NCBI GenBank assembly: GCA_003136575.1
Contig: PLEX01000199.1
Span: 28,231-61,528 of the forward strand
Direction: 5' to 3'
DNA: 33,298 nt
Source of the DNA: Bryobacterales bacterium
Lineage (GTDB): Bacteria; Acidobacteriota; Terriglobia; Bryobacterales; Bryobacteraceae
Shown piece after piece: positions 1-8,654 of this stretch. A program made the translations under genes and the position numbers. Numbering within the stretch: the first letter of the stretch is position 1; every line of letters starts with the position of its first letter. A model generated the notes under the pieces. The model was given only the letters and a program-made list of their open reading frames with translations, did not search any database and had not been told where the DNA came from.

Positions 1-169
1 GCCTGCCGCGCCGTCGCTCTCGCAGATTGAGGAAGACGTCATGTCGGCTCTGCTGAATCTCGGTTGCGCGCGCCCCGCCGCCGAAGCCGCGGTGCGTAAG
101 GCTCGGGCGGCGGGAACGCCCACCGAATTTGAGCCGCTATTCCGCCGATCGCTGGAACTGGTGCGTTGA
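1..169 (+). CDS. ruvA: Holliday junction branch migration protein RuvA, C-terminal part
   Basis: Only the last 55 codons lie in the window; the gene enters from the left edge and is read from base 2. The visible protein has the pattern of the flexible RuvA C-terminal domain III: an acidic helix, then the ALLNLGC motif, a helix rich in alanine, and a FEPLFRRSLELV helix. In this family domain III is the part that contacts the RuvB motor, while the missing N-terminal domains form the tetramer that holds the four-way junction. The TGA stop overlaps the ATG of ruvB by one base (TGATG), so the two are almost certainly one translationally coupled operon. Identification rests on the domain III pattern plus the immediate RuvB neighbour. 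Confidence 0.88.
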   Translation, partial: PAAPSLSQIEEDVMSALLNLGCARPAAEAAVRKARAAGTPTEFEPLFRRSLELVR

Positions 170-1200
170 TGTCGAACGAGCGTCTGGTATCGGCGTCGTC
201 GTCCGAAGACGAGTTGCAGTTTGAAGCGGGCCTGCGCCCGCGCCGCCTCGCCGATTTCACCGGCCAGACGCGCCTCAAGGAAAACCTCCAGATCGCCATC
301 GAAGCCGCGCGCAAACGCGGCGAGGCGATGGATCACGTCCTGCTCTACGGGCCGCCCGGTCTGGGCAAGACGACGCTCGGGTCCATCATCGCGCAGGAGC
401 TCGAGGTTCCCTTCACGCAGACCTCCGGACCCGTAATGCAGAAGAAGCTCGACCTCTCGGGCCTGCTGAGCACCATACAGCCCCGGCAAGTGTTCTTCAT
501 CGATGAGATTCACCGGCTGCTGCCGGATGTGGAGGAGATGCTCTACTCCGCGCTCGAAGATTTTCATCTCGACATCCTGATCGGCACCGGCCCCGGCGCG
601 CGCACGCATTCGATGCCGCTGCAGAAATTCACGGCGATCGGCGCCACCACGCGGCAAGGCCTGGTCAGCGCTCCCATGCGCAGCCGCTTCGGCCTGGTGC
701 TACGGCTGAACCACTATGACGTGGCCGATCTCACACTCATCGTGAAGCGTTCGGCTCGATTGCTGGAAACGCCGATCGATCCCGAGGGCGCCGAAGAGAT
801 CGCCCGGCGCTCGCGCGGCACGCCCCGCATTGCCAATCGTCTGCTGCGGCGCGTCCGCGATTACGCGGAGGTGCGGGCGAAGGGACATGTCACGAAGGAA
901 GTGGCAATGACCGCGCTCGACATGGTGGAAGTGGATCGCTTCGGGCTCGACGAGATCGACCAGAAGATCATGCGAACGGTGCTGGAGAAATTCAGCGGCG
1001 GCCCGGTCGGCGTGAATACGATCGCGGCATCGATCGGCGAGGAGTCCGAGACGATTGAAGAGATTTACGAGCCGTATCTGATTCAGCTGGGGTTCCTGCA
1101 CCGTTCGCCGCGCGGCAGGATTGCGACGGAGCGAGCGTACGACTACTTCAAAGTGCCGCGCCGATTCGGCGGCGTGGAGAAACAACCGGAGCTGTTTTGA
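169..1200 (+). CDS. ruvB: Holliday junction branch migration DNA helicase RuvB
   Basis: RuvB is the hexameric AAA+ ATPase that pumps DNA through RuvA-bound Holliday junctions during recombinational repair. The 343-residue product has normal length. Visible motifs are Walker A GPPGLGKTT (about residue 62), the TSGP segment after it, Walker B FIDEIH (about residue 111), sensor 1 IGATTR and the arginine-finger segment MRSRFG. A C-terminal winged helix follows, containing the GGPVGVNTIAASIGEE stretch typical of RuvB. I chose the ATG at 169, which overlaps the ruvA stop, over a TTG immediately upstream at 166 because the one-base overlap is a classic coupled start. Nothing is missing from the catalytic set. 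The gene ends 76 bases before folK. Confidence 0.97.
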   Translation: MSNERLVSASSSEDELQFEAGLRPRRLADFTGQTRLKENLQIAIEAARKRGEAMDHVLLYGPPGLGKTTLGSIIAQELEVPFTQTSGPVMQKKLDLSGLLSTIQPRQVFFIDEIHRLLPDVEEMLYSALEDFHLDILIGTGPGARTHSMPLQKFTAIGATTRQGLVSAPMRSRFGLVLRLNHYDVADLTLIVKRSARLLETPIDPEGAEEIARRSRGTPRIANRLLRRVRDYAEVRAKGHVTKEVAMTALDMVEVDRFGLDEIDQKIMRTVLEKFSGGPVGVNTIAASIGEESETIEEIYEPYLIQLGFLHRSPRGRIATERAYDYFKVPRRFGGVEKQPELF

Positions 1201-1231
1201 CGCGAGCAGGCATCCGCAAGACGCATTCCAA

Positions 1232-1260
1232 CCCTGGCGGCCCGGGCCTTTTGTCCAGGG
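1232..1260 (+). terminator. Hairpin between ruvB and folK
   Basis: Arms CCCTGG (1232-1237) and CCAGGG (1255-1260) enclose the smaller palindrome GGCCCGGGCC, which is followed by four T residues. It lies 32 bases after the ruvB stop and 16 bases before the folK start. It could attenuate or end ruvAB transcription. The T run is short and sits inside the outer stem, so function is uncertain. Confidence 0.3.
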
Positions 1261-1276
1261 CAGGCGTAAGCCCTTC

Positions 1277-1762
1277 ATGAAGACCGTTTACCTCGGACTC
1301 GGCTCGAACATCGGCGACCGCGCGGCCAACCTCCGGCAGGCTTTGGACAAACTACAGTCCCGCGACCTTCGCCTTCGCCGCGCCAGCAGCCTGTACGAGA
1401 CGGAACCCATGGGCCTTCGCGAACAACGCTGGTTCCTCAATCAGGTGGCCGAATTTGAAACCGAACTTTTCCCATTGCAACTGCTGCAGCGCATCCATCG
1501 GATCGAGCGGCAACTCGGACGCAAACGCCTTGTGCTCAACGGACCCCGCACGATCGACATCGACATCCTGCTCTATGCGAACTCCAACGTCAAGACGCCG
1601 GAACTCGAAGTTCCCCATCCGCGCTATCGCGAGCGCCGCTTTGTGCTGGAGCCTCTGGCTGAGCTGAACCCGGAATTAACAGACCCCGAGACGCGGCAAA
1701 CCGTTGTGCAGATGCTGAACGCCGTTCGCGCGCAGATAGTTCGGCGATTAGCGCCGGATTAA
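1277..1762 (+). CDS. folK: 2-amino-4-hydroxy-6-hydroxymethyldihydropteridine diphosphokinase (HPPK)
   Basis: FolK transfers pyrophosphate from ATP to hydroxymethyl-dihydropterin, the step before dihydropteroate synthase in folate synthesis. The 161-residue protein starts with the family pattern VYLGLGSNIGDR. It then has the pterin/ATP loop region RASSLYETEPMG, the RWFLNQV segment, and the signature GPRTIDIDILLY whose paired aspartates bind two magnesium ions. The PHPRYRERRFVLEPLAEL segment follows. The reading frame is open upstream to 1121, inside ruvB, but the homology begins at the ATG at 1277. No strong ribosome site is visible before it. The last 15 bases overlap the 3' end of the convergent gene at 1748-2821. 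Confidence 0.95.
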   Translation: MKTVYLGLGSNIGDRAANLRQALDKLQSRDLRLRRASSLYETEPMGLREQRWFLNQVAEFETELFPLQLLQRIHRIERQLGRKRLVLNGPRTIDIDILLYANSNVKTPELEVPHPRYRERRFVLEPLAELNPELTDPETRQTVVQMLNAVRAQIVRRLAPD

Positions 1763-2821
1763 TCGCAGATCCCGTAACGTGAGCGTATTGTCGCCGGATT
1801 CTCCGGTGACGTCGAGTATCAGAATCGACTGAATATTGTTCGGATCGAGTTTGCCATCGGGGTCGGGAGCGGCATTTTCATCAAGCTCGAAGGCCGCAAG
1901 CGACACTTCCCGATGGTCGATGCGCCCGCCTCCGGGAAGGAAAAACTCACAATGATAGCGCGCAGCGGGCTGGCTGCCGGATCGGCGTTCGGCAATCGAA
2001 ATGACCAGTTGCGCGGGCCGGTCGGATGCGACGTCCATCGCCAGATGCGTGGCCCCTTTGTAATCGCGAGCGGGCGTCTGGTGCAGAAACGCAACGAATT
2101 CTTCGGGCAGTTGCGCGTAGCGGATCGAAAGAGCGCCGTCCTTTTGTTCGAATGCCGCTCCGCCAGGCGAGAACCATGCGGGCACCGCCCGGCTGAAATC
2201 GTCGACAACATCGCTCGGTACGGCTGGCAGTGGATCCCGTGAAACCTCGAATGCCCGCACGGAGATCGAGTGCGGCCCGTCGTGCGGCTCAACGTGAAAC
2301 GGAACGTTGCCCGCGGACGCCGCTGTCGAAAAGAACTGTCCCATATCCAGAAACGCCACGCTCTCGATCTGTTCGGCGTCGAGCTTGTGGTCGGCATCGA
2401 CCGGATCGTTGGCACCGTCGCTCACCGCAAAATCCGCCGCGCCCAGAACCACGTTCTGCCACCGATCGCCGGCCGACCATACCACCGCCGTGTAATTGCC
2501 GCCGCCCGGTTTCCTCTCGGAGAGGACAATCGCCACGGGCATCGGAATGTCGGTGCGCACTTCGAATCGCAGAGACCGAAAATCGCCAAACGGCAGAGCC
2601 GCGACGGGCAGATAAGCCAGACTCAACGAGCCCGCGCGCGCTTTGTACACAAGGTGCAGACTGCCGTCCACAGTTTCCAGCGAAGCGCCGTTGCCGAGTG
2701 CCATCCAGCCCCCGGCGTTGCCGTCGGCGAAATTCTGGCGAAGCACGGGCTCCGCCGCGGCTATCGGGAGCGCAGCCAGCGCGAAAAAGACCGGGAGGAC
2801 GACAATGGTTTCGAGACGCAT
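1748..2821 (-). CDS. Secreted protein with two beta-sandwich-like repeats, function unknown
   Basis: The 357-residue product begins with a clear signal peptide (charged MRLE, hydrophobic stretch, AAA/E cleavage region near residue 23). The rest looks like two similar halves, about residues 28-190 and 205-355. Each starts with an aromatic-rich segment (NFADGNAGGWMALG; DFSRAVPAWFSPGG) and ends with a KLD-x-IxS-hydrophobic-D pattern (KLDAEQIESVAFLD; KLDPNNIQSILILD). This resembles galactose-binding or CBM-like jelly-roll domains that bind sugars; that reading is inference from shape. The ATG is preceded by AAGGAG at good spacing. No catalytic motif was seen. Its 5' end overlaps the divergent kinase gene and its 3' end overlaps folK by 15 bases. 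Confidence 0.8.
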   Translation of the reverse strand: MRLETIVVLPVFFALAALPIAAAEPVLRQNFADGNAGGWMALGNGASLETVDGSLHLVYKARAGSLSLAYLPVAALPFGDFRSLRFEVRTDIPMPVAIVLSERKPGGGNYTAVVWSAGDRWQNVVLGAADFAVSDGANDPVDADHKLDAEQIESVAFLDMGQFFSTAASAGNVPFHVEPHDGPHSISVRAFEVSRDPLPAVPSDVVDDFSRAVPAWFSPGGAAFEQKDGALSIRYAQLPEEFVAFLHQTPARDYKGATHLAMDVASDRPAQLVISIAERRSGSQPAARYHCEFFLPGGGRIDHREVSLAAFELDENAAPDPDGKLDPNNIQSILILDVTGESGDNTLTLRDLRLIRR

Positions 2822-4103
2822 GGTTCCTCTCCTTAAATCCCCTTCTCAGGATACGCCGGTTTCCGACGAAAGGTTCCCCGTCCGTATTTCGGACCTGTTG
2901 CTGGCCGTCCTCTTCGGCGCGCTGATATTCCTTGCGCACGATCTTCCGCAGAAAGCTCTTGTCCTCGGACTGGCCGCGCTGCAACTGATCGAAGGGCGGG
3001 TACGGCTGCTCAGAATGCCCGCGGGACGCCTGACGTCGGTGTTTCTGCAATTGGCTCTAAGCGTCGAACTCATCCACCAGACCAACAGCCCTAACAATCT
3101 GGATAGCCCATACTACCCGATATTGCTGTTGCCCGTTGTGTCGACAGCAGCATACCTCGGCGTCGTGGCCACCGTGACCGCCTCGGTAGCGGCGGTGGCC
3201 GCATATCTTTCGTTTCTGCTTTTTGTCGACTGGAAACACGTCGAACTTCCGGAAGAAGCAGAGCACGTACTGGCGATCCGTTGCCTGTTAATGGCCGCGA
3301 CTGCCGTGCTGGTGAACGCCCTTGGCGCCGCCGTCCGTTCAGAATCGGCCCGCAATAAAGCCACTGCCGAGAAACTGGCCGCAGCCAACGAAAGCCTGCT
3401 CGCCGCGGAAGCAGCCGTTCGACGCGCCGAACGCCTCGCGGCACTGGGACAGCTGACGGCCGGCCTCGCCCACGAACTGCGTAACCCTCTCGCCAGCATC
3501 AAGGGCTCGGCGGATCTGCTGGCGCGCGGTTCCGCCGGGCGCGATCCGGTCGCGCGCGAACTGGGAGAAATCATCAGTTCGGAGGTCGACCGCACCAATC
3601 TTCTGGTTACGCGTTTTCTCGATTTTGCGCGCCCGCTCGAACCGCGCCGGGAAATGGCGGATATAGCCGATGTCGTCGACCGCGCCGCCGCGCGTGCCGG
3701 CGTGCCGATCGTCCGCGAATATTCGCGCGACGTTCCGCGTTTCGCGTTCGATCCGGCCCTCATGGAACAGGTTTTTCTCAACCTGCTGACCAACGCCGCG
3801 CAGGCTTCCGCTCCGGGGAAACCGGTGACCGTTGCGACCCGTCTGACGGAACACGGACCGGCGGACCAGACGGTTGAGGTGACGGTCGCCGACGAGGGCT
3901 GTGGCATCCCTCCGGATAAACTCGAGACCATCTTCAACCCCTTTGTCACGACGAAGCAGGACGGCGTCGGACTCGGCCTGGCCATTGTCGCGAAGATCGT
4001 CGACGGACACGGCGGTAAAATGACTGTCGAAAGCGAACCGGGGGCTGGCAGCACATTCCGCATCAGTTTGCCGATTGTGTATCTGGCCGCCGACGGCGCG
4101 TAA
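2805..4103 (+). CDS. Membrane sensor histidine kinase (NtrB/AtoS-like)
   Basis: This 432-residue kinase probably forms a two-component pair with the NtrC-type regulator 47 bases downstream. Residues about 28-175 contain four or five hydrophobic segments with short loops, so the sensor is mostly membrane-embedded. An alanine-rich coiled-coil linker (about 183-215) follows, then HisKA with the phospho-acceptor in LAHELRNP (H223). The ATPase domain has the N box FLNLLTNAAQ (about 324), the G1 box DEGCGIPP and the G2 box GVGLGLAI. I chose the ATG at 2805 because GGGAGG lies six bases upstream; a second ATG at 2820 has only a weak site. With either start the gene overlaps the 5' end of the divergent secreted-protein gene. 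No PAS domain is seen. Confidence 0.9.
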   Translation: MVSRRMVPLLKSPSQDTPVSDERFPVRISDLLLAVLFGALIFLAHDLPQKALVLGLAALQLIEGRVRLLRMPAGRLTSVFLQLALSVELIHQTNSPNNLDSPYYPILLLPVVSTAAYLGVVATVTASVAAVAAYLSFLLFVDWKHVELPEEAEHVLAIRCLLMAATAVLVNALGAAVRSESARNKATAEKLAAANESLLAAEAAVRRAERLAALGQLTAGLAHELRNPLASIKGSADLLARGSAGRDPVARELGEIISSEVDRTNLLVTRFLDFARPLEPRREMADIADVVDRAAARAGVPIVREYSRDVPRFAFDPALMEQVFLNLLTNAAQASAPGKPVTVATRLTEHGPADQTVEVTVADEGCGIPPDKLETIFNPFVTTKQDGVGLGLAIVAKIVDGHGGKMTVESEPGAGSTFRISLPIVYLAADGA

Positions 4104-4150
4104 ACCGGCGCGATGCCCGTCGGCCCGGCACAGGAAAGAATACAGCCCTC

Positions 4151-5500
4151 ATGAAAAAACGCATTCTGGTCGTTGAAGACGAAGACAAGCTGCGGCGCAT
4201 CGTCGAGCTTCAGTTGCTCGACGCAGGTTATGAAGTCGACAAGGCCGCGAAGGCGGAAGAGGCTCTGCCATTGATCGACCGCGCCGATCTGATTCTCACC
4301 GACTACAAGCTTCCCGGCATGACCGGCCTTGAAATGCTGCAAATCGTCCGGCGGCAGAATTCCGTGGTGCCAGTGATCGTAATGACGGCGTTCGGCACGA
4401 TTGAAAACGCAGTTGAAGCCATGAAAGCGGGCGCCGCCGATTTCCTGCCAAAACCCTTCTCGCTCGATCACCTGACCACCGTCGTCAACAAGGCGCTCGA
4501 AGTGCGCAATCTGCGCGACGAAAACGTCCGGCTGAAGGAAGAGCTGGGCAAGAAATACAACTGGGATAACATCGTCGGCCGCAGTCCGGCGATGCAGGAA
4601 ATATTTTCGTCGGTGATGCGCGTCGCTCCTTCGAGGGCAACGGTGTTGCTGGCCGGCGAAAGCGGCGTCGGCAAAGACCTGATCGCGCGCGCGATTCATT
4701 ATCATTCGCCGCGGCGAGACAGACCGTTCGTCAAGATCAACTGCACCGCGCTGCCTGAAAACCTCATGGAGAGCGAGCTTTTCGGCTACGAGAAAGGCGC
4801 GTTCACGGGTGCCAACATGTCGAAAGCGGGCAAGTTCGAGCAGGCCGATTCCGGCACGGTGATGCTGGATGAAATCGGCGACGTTCCGGGCAATATTCAG
4901 GTGAAGCTGCTGCGCGTATTGCAGGAACGCGAGGTGGAGCGCCTCGGCAGCAACAAGACCCTGCATATCGACGTACGCGTGATTGCGGCGACCAACCGCG
5001 ATCTCCGCGCCGCGCTCGAAGACGGCACGTTTCGCGAAGATCTTTACTACAGGCTGAACGTGGTCCCCATAGAGATCCCGCCGCTGCGCGAACGCAAGGA
5101 AGATATTCCCTATCTGGTTCGCTATTTCGTACAGAAGCTGGCGCGCGAAAACGGCGGACACGTGCGCAGCATTACCGATGCGGCTATCGACAAGCTGATG
5201 CAGTATTCCTGGCCCGGCAACGTACGCGAAATCGAGAACGTGATCGAGCGCAGTATCGTGATGACCACGGGGGACAAACTGGACGCCGACGATATCCGGC
5301 TCGACATGAACCTGCGTCCCCGTGCCCAGGCCGGAGAGATGGTCTTGCCCGAAGGCATGAGCCTCGACGCTTATGAGCAGGAACTCATTCGCAATGCGCT
5401 GAAGCAGGCGAATAACAACAAGAGTCAGGCCGCGCGAATACTCGGCCTGACCAGGAATTCGCTGCGCTACAGGCTGACCCAGATGGGCATCGAAAGCTGA
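4151..5500 (+). CDS. NtrC-family sigma-54-dependent response regulator
   Basis: The 449-residue protein has the full three-domain NtrC layout. The receiver domain (1-120) has acidic residues VEDED, phospho-acceptor D51 in LTDYKLPG and the conserved lysine in LPKPF. The AAA+ activator domain (about 142-370) has Walker A GESGVGKD (169-176), the sigma-54 contact loop GAFTGA (216-221), Walker B VMLDEIGD and the arginine finger region FREDLYYRLNV. A Fis-type helix-turn-helix (about 405-447) contains NNKSQAARILGLTRNSLRYRL. It should drive sigma-54 promoters when phosphorylated by the upstream kinase. A purine-rich AGGAAAG lies 12 bases before the ATG, rather far for a ribosome site. Its targets cannot be told from this window. 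Confidence 0.95.
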   Translation: MKKRILVVEDEDKLRRIVELQLLDAGYEVDKAAKAEEALPLIDRADLILTDYKLPGMTGLEMLQIVRRQNSVVPVIVMTAFGTIENAVEAMKAGAADFLPKPFSLDHLTTVVNKALEVRNLRDENVRLKEELGKKYNWDNIVGRSPAMQEIFSSVMRVAPSRATVLLAGESGVGKDLIARAIHYHSPRRDRPFVKINCTALPENLMESELFGYEKGAFTGANMSKAGKFEQADSGTVMLDEIGDVPGNIQVKLLRVLQEREVERLGSNKTLHIDVRVIAATNRDLRAALEDGTFREDLYYRLNVVPIEIPPLRERKEDIPYLVRYFVQKLARENGGHVRSITDAAIDKLMQYSWPGNVREIENVIERSIVMTTGDKLDADDIRLDMNLRPRAQAGEMVLPEGMSLDAYEQELIRNALKQANNNKSQAARILGLTRNSLRYRLTQMGIES

Positions 5501-5530
5501 TAACCGCCGGCGGAAAAGTAACTTAACCAA

Positions 5531-6259
5531 CTACGGCATCAAGCCGGCGGCATTGAGTGCAAGGTAAACTGCTTCGGTCCCCGCCACAAGCGTTGCCGAC
5601 CGGGCCATGGTCAGCCTGTTCGACGTCCGGGAAAGTCCGATCGCGAGCACGATCAGCCACCAGACCAGGAACGGGTCGAGTTTGGAAATCGCCGTATAGG
5701 TGTTGGGCGGAACTGCACCTCGCGGAATCAGATGCGCCAGGCTTGTGGGGGACCAGGCTTCGGCCGGTACGGGAAAAAAGTGCGCCGAGCCGCGCATCAA
5801 CAGGGACGCGGCGACCACCAGTCCCCCAATGCCCCGGTAGATGACGAAAGACCAGCAGACCACCGAAAGCACCCGTCGAAATGTGTTGCCCGCGCGCATC
5901 AGCCGAAGCAGGAGATAGAAGAATATCGCCAGCGCGGCAATCACAACCGGAATGCCGAAAAACGGCACGGCATACCAGTACTGCTTCTGCTGTCGAAGTG
6001 CTTCGATTTGCTTTTGGGCATCGGCGGGAGTCAACCGAATCCCGGCGGCGGTGGCGTCCCACTCGACCTTGTCTCGCGCAATCCGGTCAAAGTTGGCGTC
6101 GTCCGCGATGACCTTGTACACAACGAACTGGATCCCGAGGTTAACGACAAGCAACAAAGCCAGTGGAAAAAGAAAGGTAGGCGAAACCCTGAGCGCGTCA
6201 AACGCTTTTCGGGGTGAAACTACGACTGCGGCGAGTGTTCTAAACCCGTTCATATTCAC
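5531..6259 (-). CDS. Yip1-like multi-pass membrane protein
   Basis: The 242-residue protein has an N-terminal amphipathic segment with SPRKAFDALR, followed by a hydrophobic helix. A charged helical region (about 55-95) comes next, then four hydrophobic segments, including the pair ending VWWLIVLAIGLSR. The SPxxxFxxL start followed by spaced membrane helices is the pattern of bacterial Yip1-domain proteins, whose role is not established. The start is either the GTG at 6259 or the ATG at 6253; neither has a strong ribosome site. It is the last gene of a minus-strand run, 22 bases after the spermidine-synthase-like gene, and is convergent with the NtrC-type regulator 30 bases away. Confidence 0.7.
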   Translation of the reverse strand: MNMNGFRTLAAVVVSPRKAFDALRVSPTFLFPLALLLVVNLGIQFVVYKVIADDANFDRIARDKVEWDATAAGIRLTPADAQKQIEALRQQKQYWYAVPFFGIPVVIAALAIFFYLLLRLMRAGNTFRRVLSVVCWSFVIYRGIGGLVVAASLLMRGSAHFFPVPAEAWSPTSLAHLIPRGAVPPNTYTAISKLDPFLVWWLIVLAIGLSRTSNRLTMARSATLVAGTEAVYLALNAAGLMP

Positions 6260-6281
6260 ATCCGGCTACAGGATCCGCGCC

Positions 6282-8645
6282 TCAACTCACAAACCGGGAA
6301 CGCCGCGGTACCGGACTCAGCCATGCTACCAGAGCTGCGAACAGATACAGCCCGCCGCCGATCAGCAACGTGTGCACTATCCCCAGATAAAGCGCCAGCA
6401 CCAGCGCGCCCACCGAACCCAGCACGCTCGCGGCCGCGTTCAGCGACCACGCCCAGCGCACCGATGGCGGGTGAGCGCGTTCCAGCATGCGCAGGCCGGT
6501 CGGAAACGGCAGCCCCATCGCGAAACCCGCCGGCGTCAGCATCAGAACCGTCGCGGCAACCTTCACAAAAAACGGCAGCCCGACGCCCGCGCTCAGGATT
6601 GGCTGCACAATTGCCGCCAGAATGGCGACCAGCACCGCCACCGCGCCCAGGGCCTTCAGTAAATTCGCCGGGTTATCTCCAATGATTTTGCGGCTTGCAT
6701 AACTGCCGAATCCGCTCGATACCAACATCGAGAAAATAACTACCGTCAGCGCGTAAGTCGGATGCCCCAGGAACAAAACGAACTTCTGGATCATGGCGAC
6801 TTCGATCAGTATGTAGCCCATTCCGATGGCAAGGAAGTAAAGCAGAAAACTCCGCACCGAACCCTCCCGCGGCAGCCTCGTTCCCAGCACCAGCGGCGGA
6901 AGCACAAGAATAATGACGACGGCAACGATACTCACGAACATGGCGTCGAACAGCTTCGGCACAGCCACGTTGACTTTCAGATCGGCCGACTTCGAACCAG
7001 TCTGCAGAATGAACGCCGCCACGTCGCGCGGCTGCACCGTGTAAAAGAAGAATGGCCGATTGTCGCTCACCGGCGTGATATCGAACCGGTAATTCCGCTC
7101 CCAGGCTGCGGGATCCTTCGCCAGCAGCAACTGTCCGAATTCATTGCGCGGCGGATCGCCCGGCAGGTAAATCTCCTCCATGTGGGCGTCCGCGAATGCC
7201 TGGCGCGCGCGTGCCACGTCCGCATCGCTCAGCGCCGACCGCGAAAAGATAACCGTATCGAGCGCACCCCAGCCATGCAGTTCGGACTTGCCGCCGGAAC
7301 GGCCCACCAGCACATGACGCCACGGTTCGGTCTGCCCCAGATCCGCCAGCGCGGACATGGCGAGCGAAACCAGGCGCAGCGACTCGCGCGGCGGATCGAA
7401 TCCCCACCGCGTGAACGTCAGCAGCCCATCGGGAGTGAGGTGCGTAAAGTAGTCGTGAAAGGCGTCCGTCGTGTAAAGGTTGTTTTCCGAAAGCGCGAAC
7501 GCGCCCGCGGCGGTCGAAGCCCAGGTGTCAACCAGCGTTGCCTGAATCACCTGGAACTTGTCCGTGCTGCGCCGAACGAAGCTGCGGCCGTCTTCGACGT
7601 TGATGTGAACGTCCGGACGCAGGTACAGGTACTGGCTTAGCTGTGGAAATTTCTGCCGCATGATCGTCGTCGCGATAATCGGGTTGATCTCCACGGCGGT
7701 GACATCGTGACTGCCCGACGCGAGCGCGCGTGAGACATCCCAGCCGCCGCCCGGTCCGATGATCAACGTCTTCGCGCCGGGCCGCAGATTGTATGGGATG
7801 CCTGGTCCCTGATGCTCCAGGTCCTGTATCTGGCTCGGCGTCAGGTGATTGAAGTCGAAATTGGCGATTGCCGTAGACGCGTCGGCGTCGATGAAAATCA
7901 TCTCGCCGGCGTCTTTATCGGCCGCCAGTCCGATGCGGGAAATGCTGTTCCATTTGGTGAACTGCTCGTCGCGCAGCTTCAGGCCTTTTGCGTACCGCAC
8001 TTCGATAAACGGATGCCCGTAGTTGGCAATCAGCAGCATAGTGAAGGCGAGACCGACGAAAACCCCGGCAATACGCCCGATGCGGTAGCCCGCCAGACCG
8101 AACCAGATGGCGGCTCCGGCGGAAAAGAGCACGGAAACCGCGACGATCGTATTCGGTCCGCCATAGGCGTTCAAAAGGGCGACCAGCGCGAGGCATCCGG
8201 CGGCTGCGCCCAGCAGATCGAAGAAGTAAACTTTGTCTACCCTCTCGATCGTTTCGGAAATCGCAAGCGAAACAATAATGCCGGACCCGACGAAAGGCAG
8301 CGCGATCGTGAAATAGATGACGGCCAGTTCAAGGGTGCCGATATCGGCGCCGCGCGTCAGCACGAAGAGCATTGCGCCGAGTGCAAGGACAGCGTTGATC
8401 AGACTGACCACCCCGAGTTTCTTGTATATCCCACCGCCCGGAGCGACCACGTAAGAAAGAACGCCGCCCACGCCGAGACCAAAAAGGGCGATCGATATTG
8501 CGAGGAAAGCGAAGTGGTAGTAGAAGACTACGGAAAAAATGCGCGTCAGCGCGAGTTCCAGCAGCAGTGTGGCAGAGGTCGTAAGCGCCACAGCAAGATA
8601 AAGCATGGGCCAGCTGGATGGGCGCGAGGCGGGTTTTTGGGGCAA
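6282..8645 (-). CDS. Polytopic membrane protein with a spermidine-synthase-like methyltransferase domain
   Basis: The 787-residue protein has an N-terminal membrane block (about residues 12-210, six or more helices). A soluble Rossmann-type domain follows (about 215-540), then a second membrane block (about 565-780). The soluble part has the nucleotide loop IIGPGGGWDV (about 295-304), an acidic residue ending the next strand (AVEINP, E318) and EDGR (about 351). This is how spermidine synthases and related methyltransferases bind decarboxylated or normal S-adenosylmethionine. Family members fused to membrane domains are widespread and their substrates are largely unknown, so polyamine synthesis should not be assumed despite aguB/aguA nearby. 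The likely start is TTG at 8645, nine bases after the HAD gene stop; an ATG at 8606 is the alternative. Confidence 0.82.
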   Translation of the reverse strand: MPQKPASRPSSWPMLYLAVALTTSATLLLELALTRIFSVVFYYHFAFLAISIALFGLGVGGVLSYVVAPGGGIYKKLGVVSLINAVLALGAMLFVLTRGADIGTLELAVIYFTIALPFVGSGIIVSLAISETIERVDKVYFFDLLGAAAGCLALVALLNAYGGPNTIVAVSVLFSAGAAIWFGLAGYRIGRIAGVFVGLAFTMLLIANYGHPFIEVRYAKGLKLRDEQFTKWNSISRIGLAADKDAGEMIFIDADASTAIANFDFNHLTPSQIQDLEHQGPGIPYNLRPGAKTLIIGPGGGWDVSRALASGSHDVTAVEINPIIATTIMRQKFPQLSQYLYLRPDVHINVEDGRSFVRRSTDKFQVIQATLVDTWASTAAGAFALSENNLYTTDAFHDYFTHLTPDGLLTFTRWGFDPPRESLRLVSLAMSALADLGQTEPWRHVLVGRSGGKSELHGWGALDTVIFSRSALSDADVARARQAFADAHMEEIYLPGDPPRNEFGQLLLAKDPAAWERNYRFDITPVSDNRPFFFYTVQPRDVAAFILQTGSKSADLKVNVAVPKLFDAMFVSIVAVVIILVLPPLVLGTRLPREGSVRSFLLYFLAIGMGYILIEVAMIQKFVLFLGHPTYALTVVIFSMLVSSGFGSYASRKIIGDNPANLLKALGAVAVLVAILAAIVQPILSAGVGLPFFVKVAATVLMLTPAGFAMGLPFPTGLRMLERAHPPSVRWAWSLNAAASVLGSVGALVLALYLGIVHTLLIGGGLYLFAALVAWLSPVPRRSRFVS

Positions 8646-8654
8646 GCTTACAGT

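Noticed and set aside
3113-5530. An 805-codon open frame on the minus strand across the kinase and regulator genes
   Set aside because: It is antisense to two unmistakable genes with full motif sets. Long antisense frames are expected from their codon bias, and the translation shows no conserved family.
6282-8645. Calling this gene spermidine synthase and linking it to aguA/aguB as a polyamine operon
   Set aside because: The aminopropyltransferase-like fold is shared by many methyltransferases. The gene is on the opposite strand, and its two membrane blocks are unlike true SpeE.
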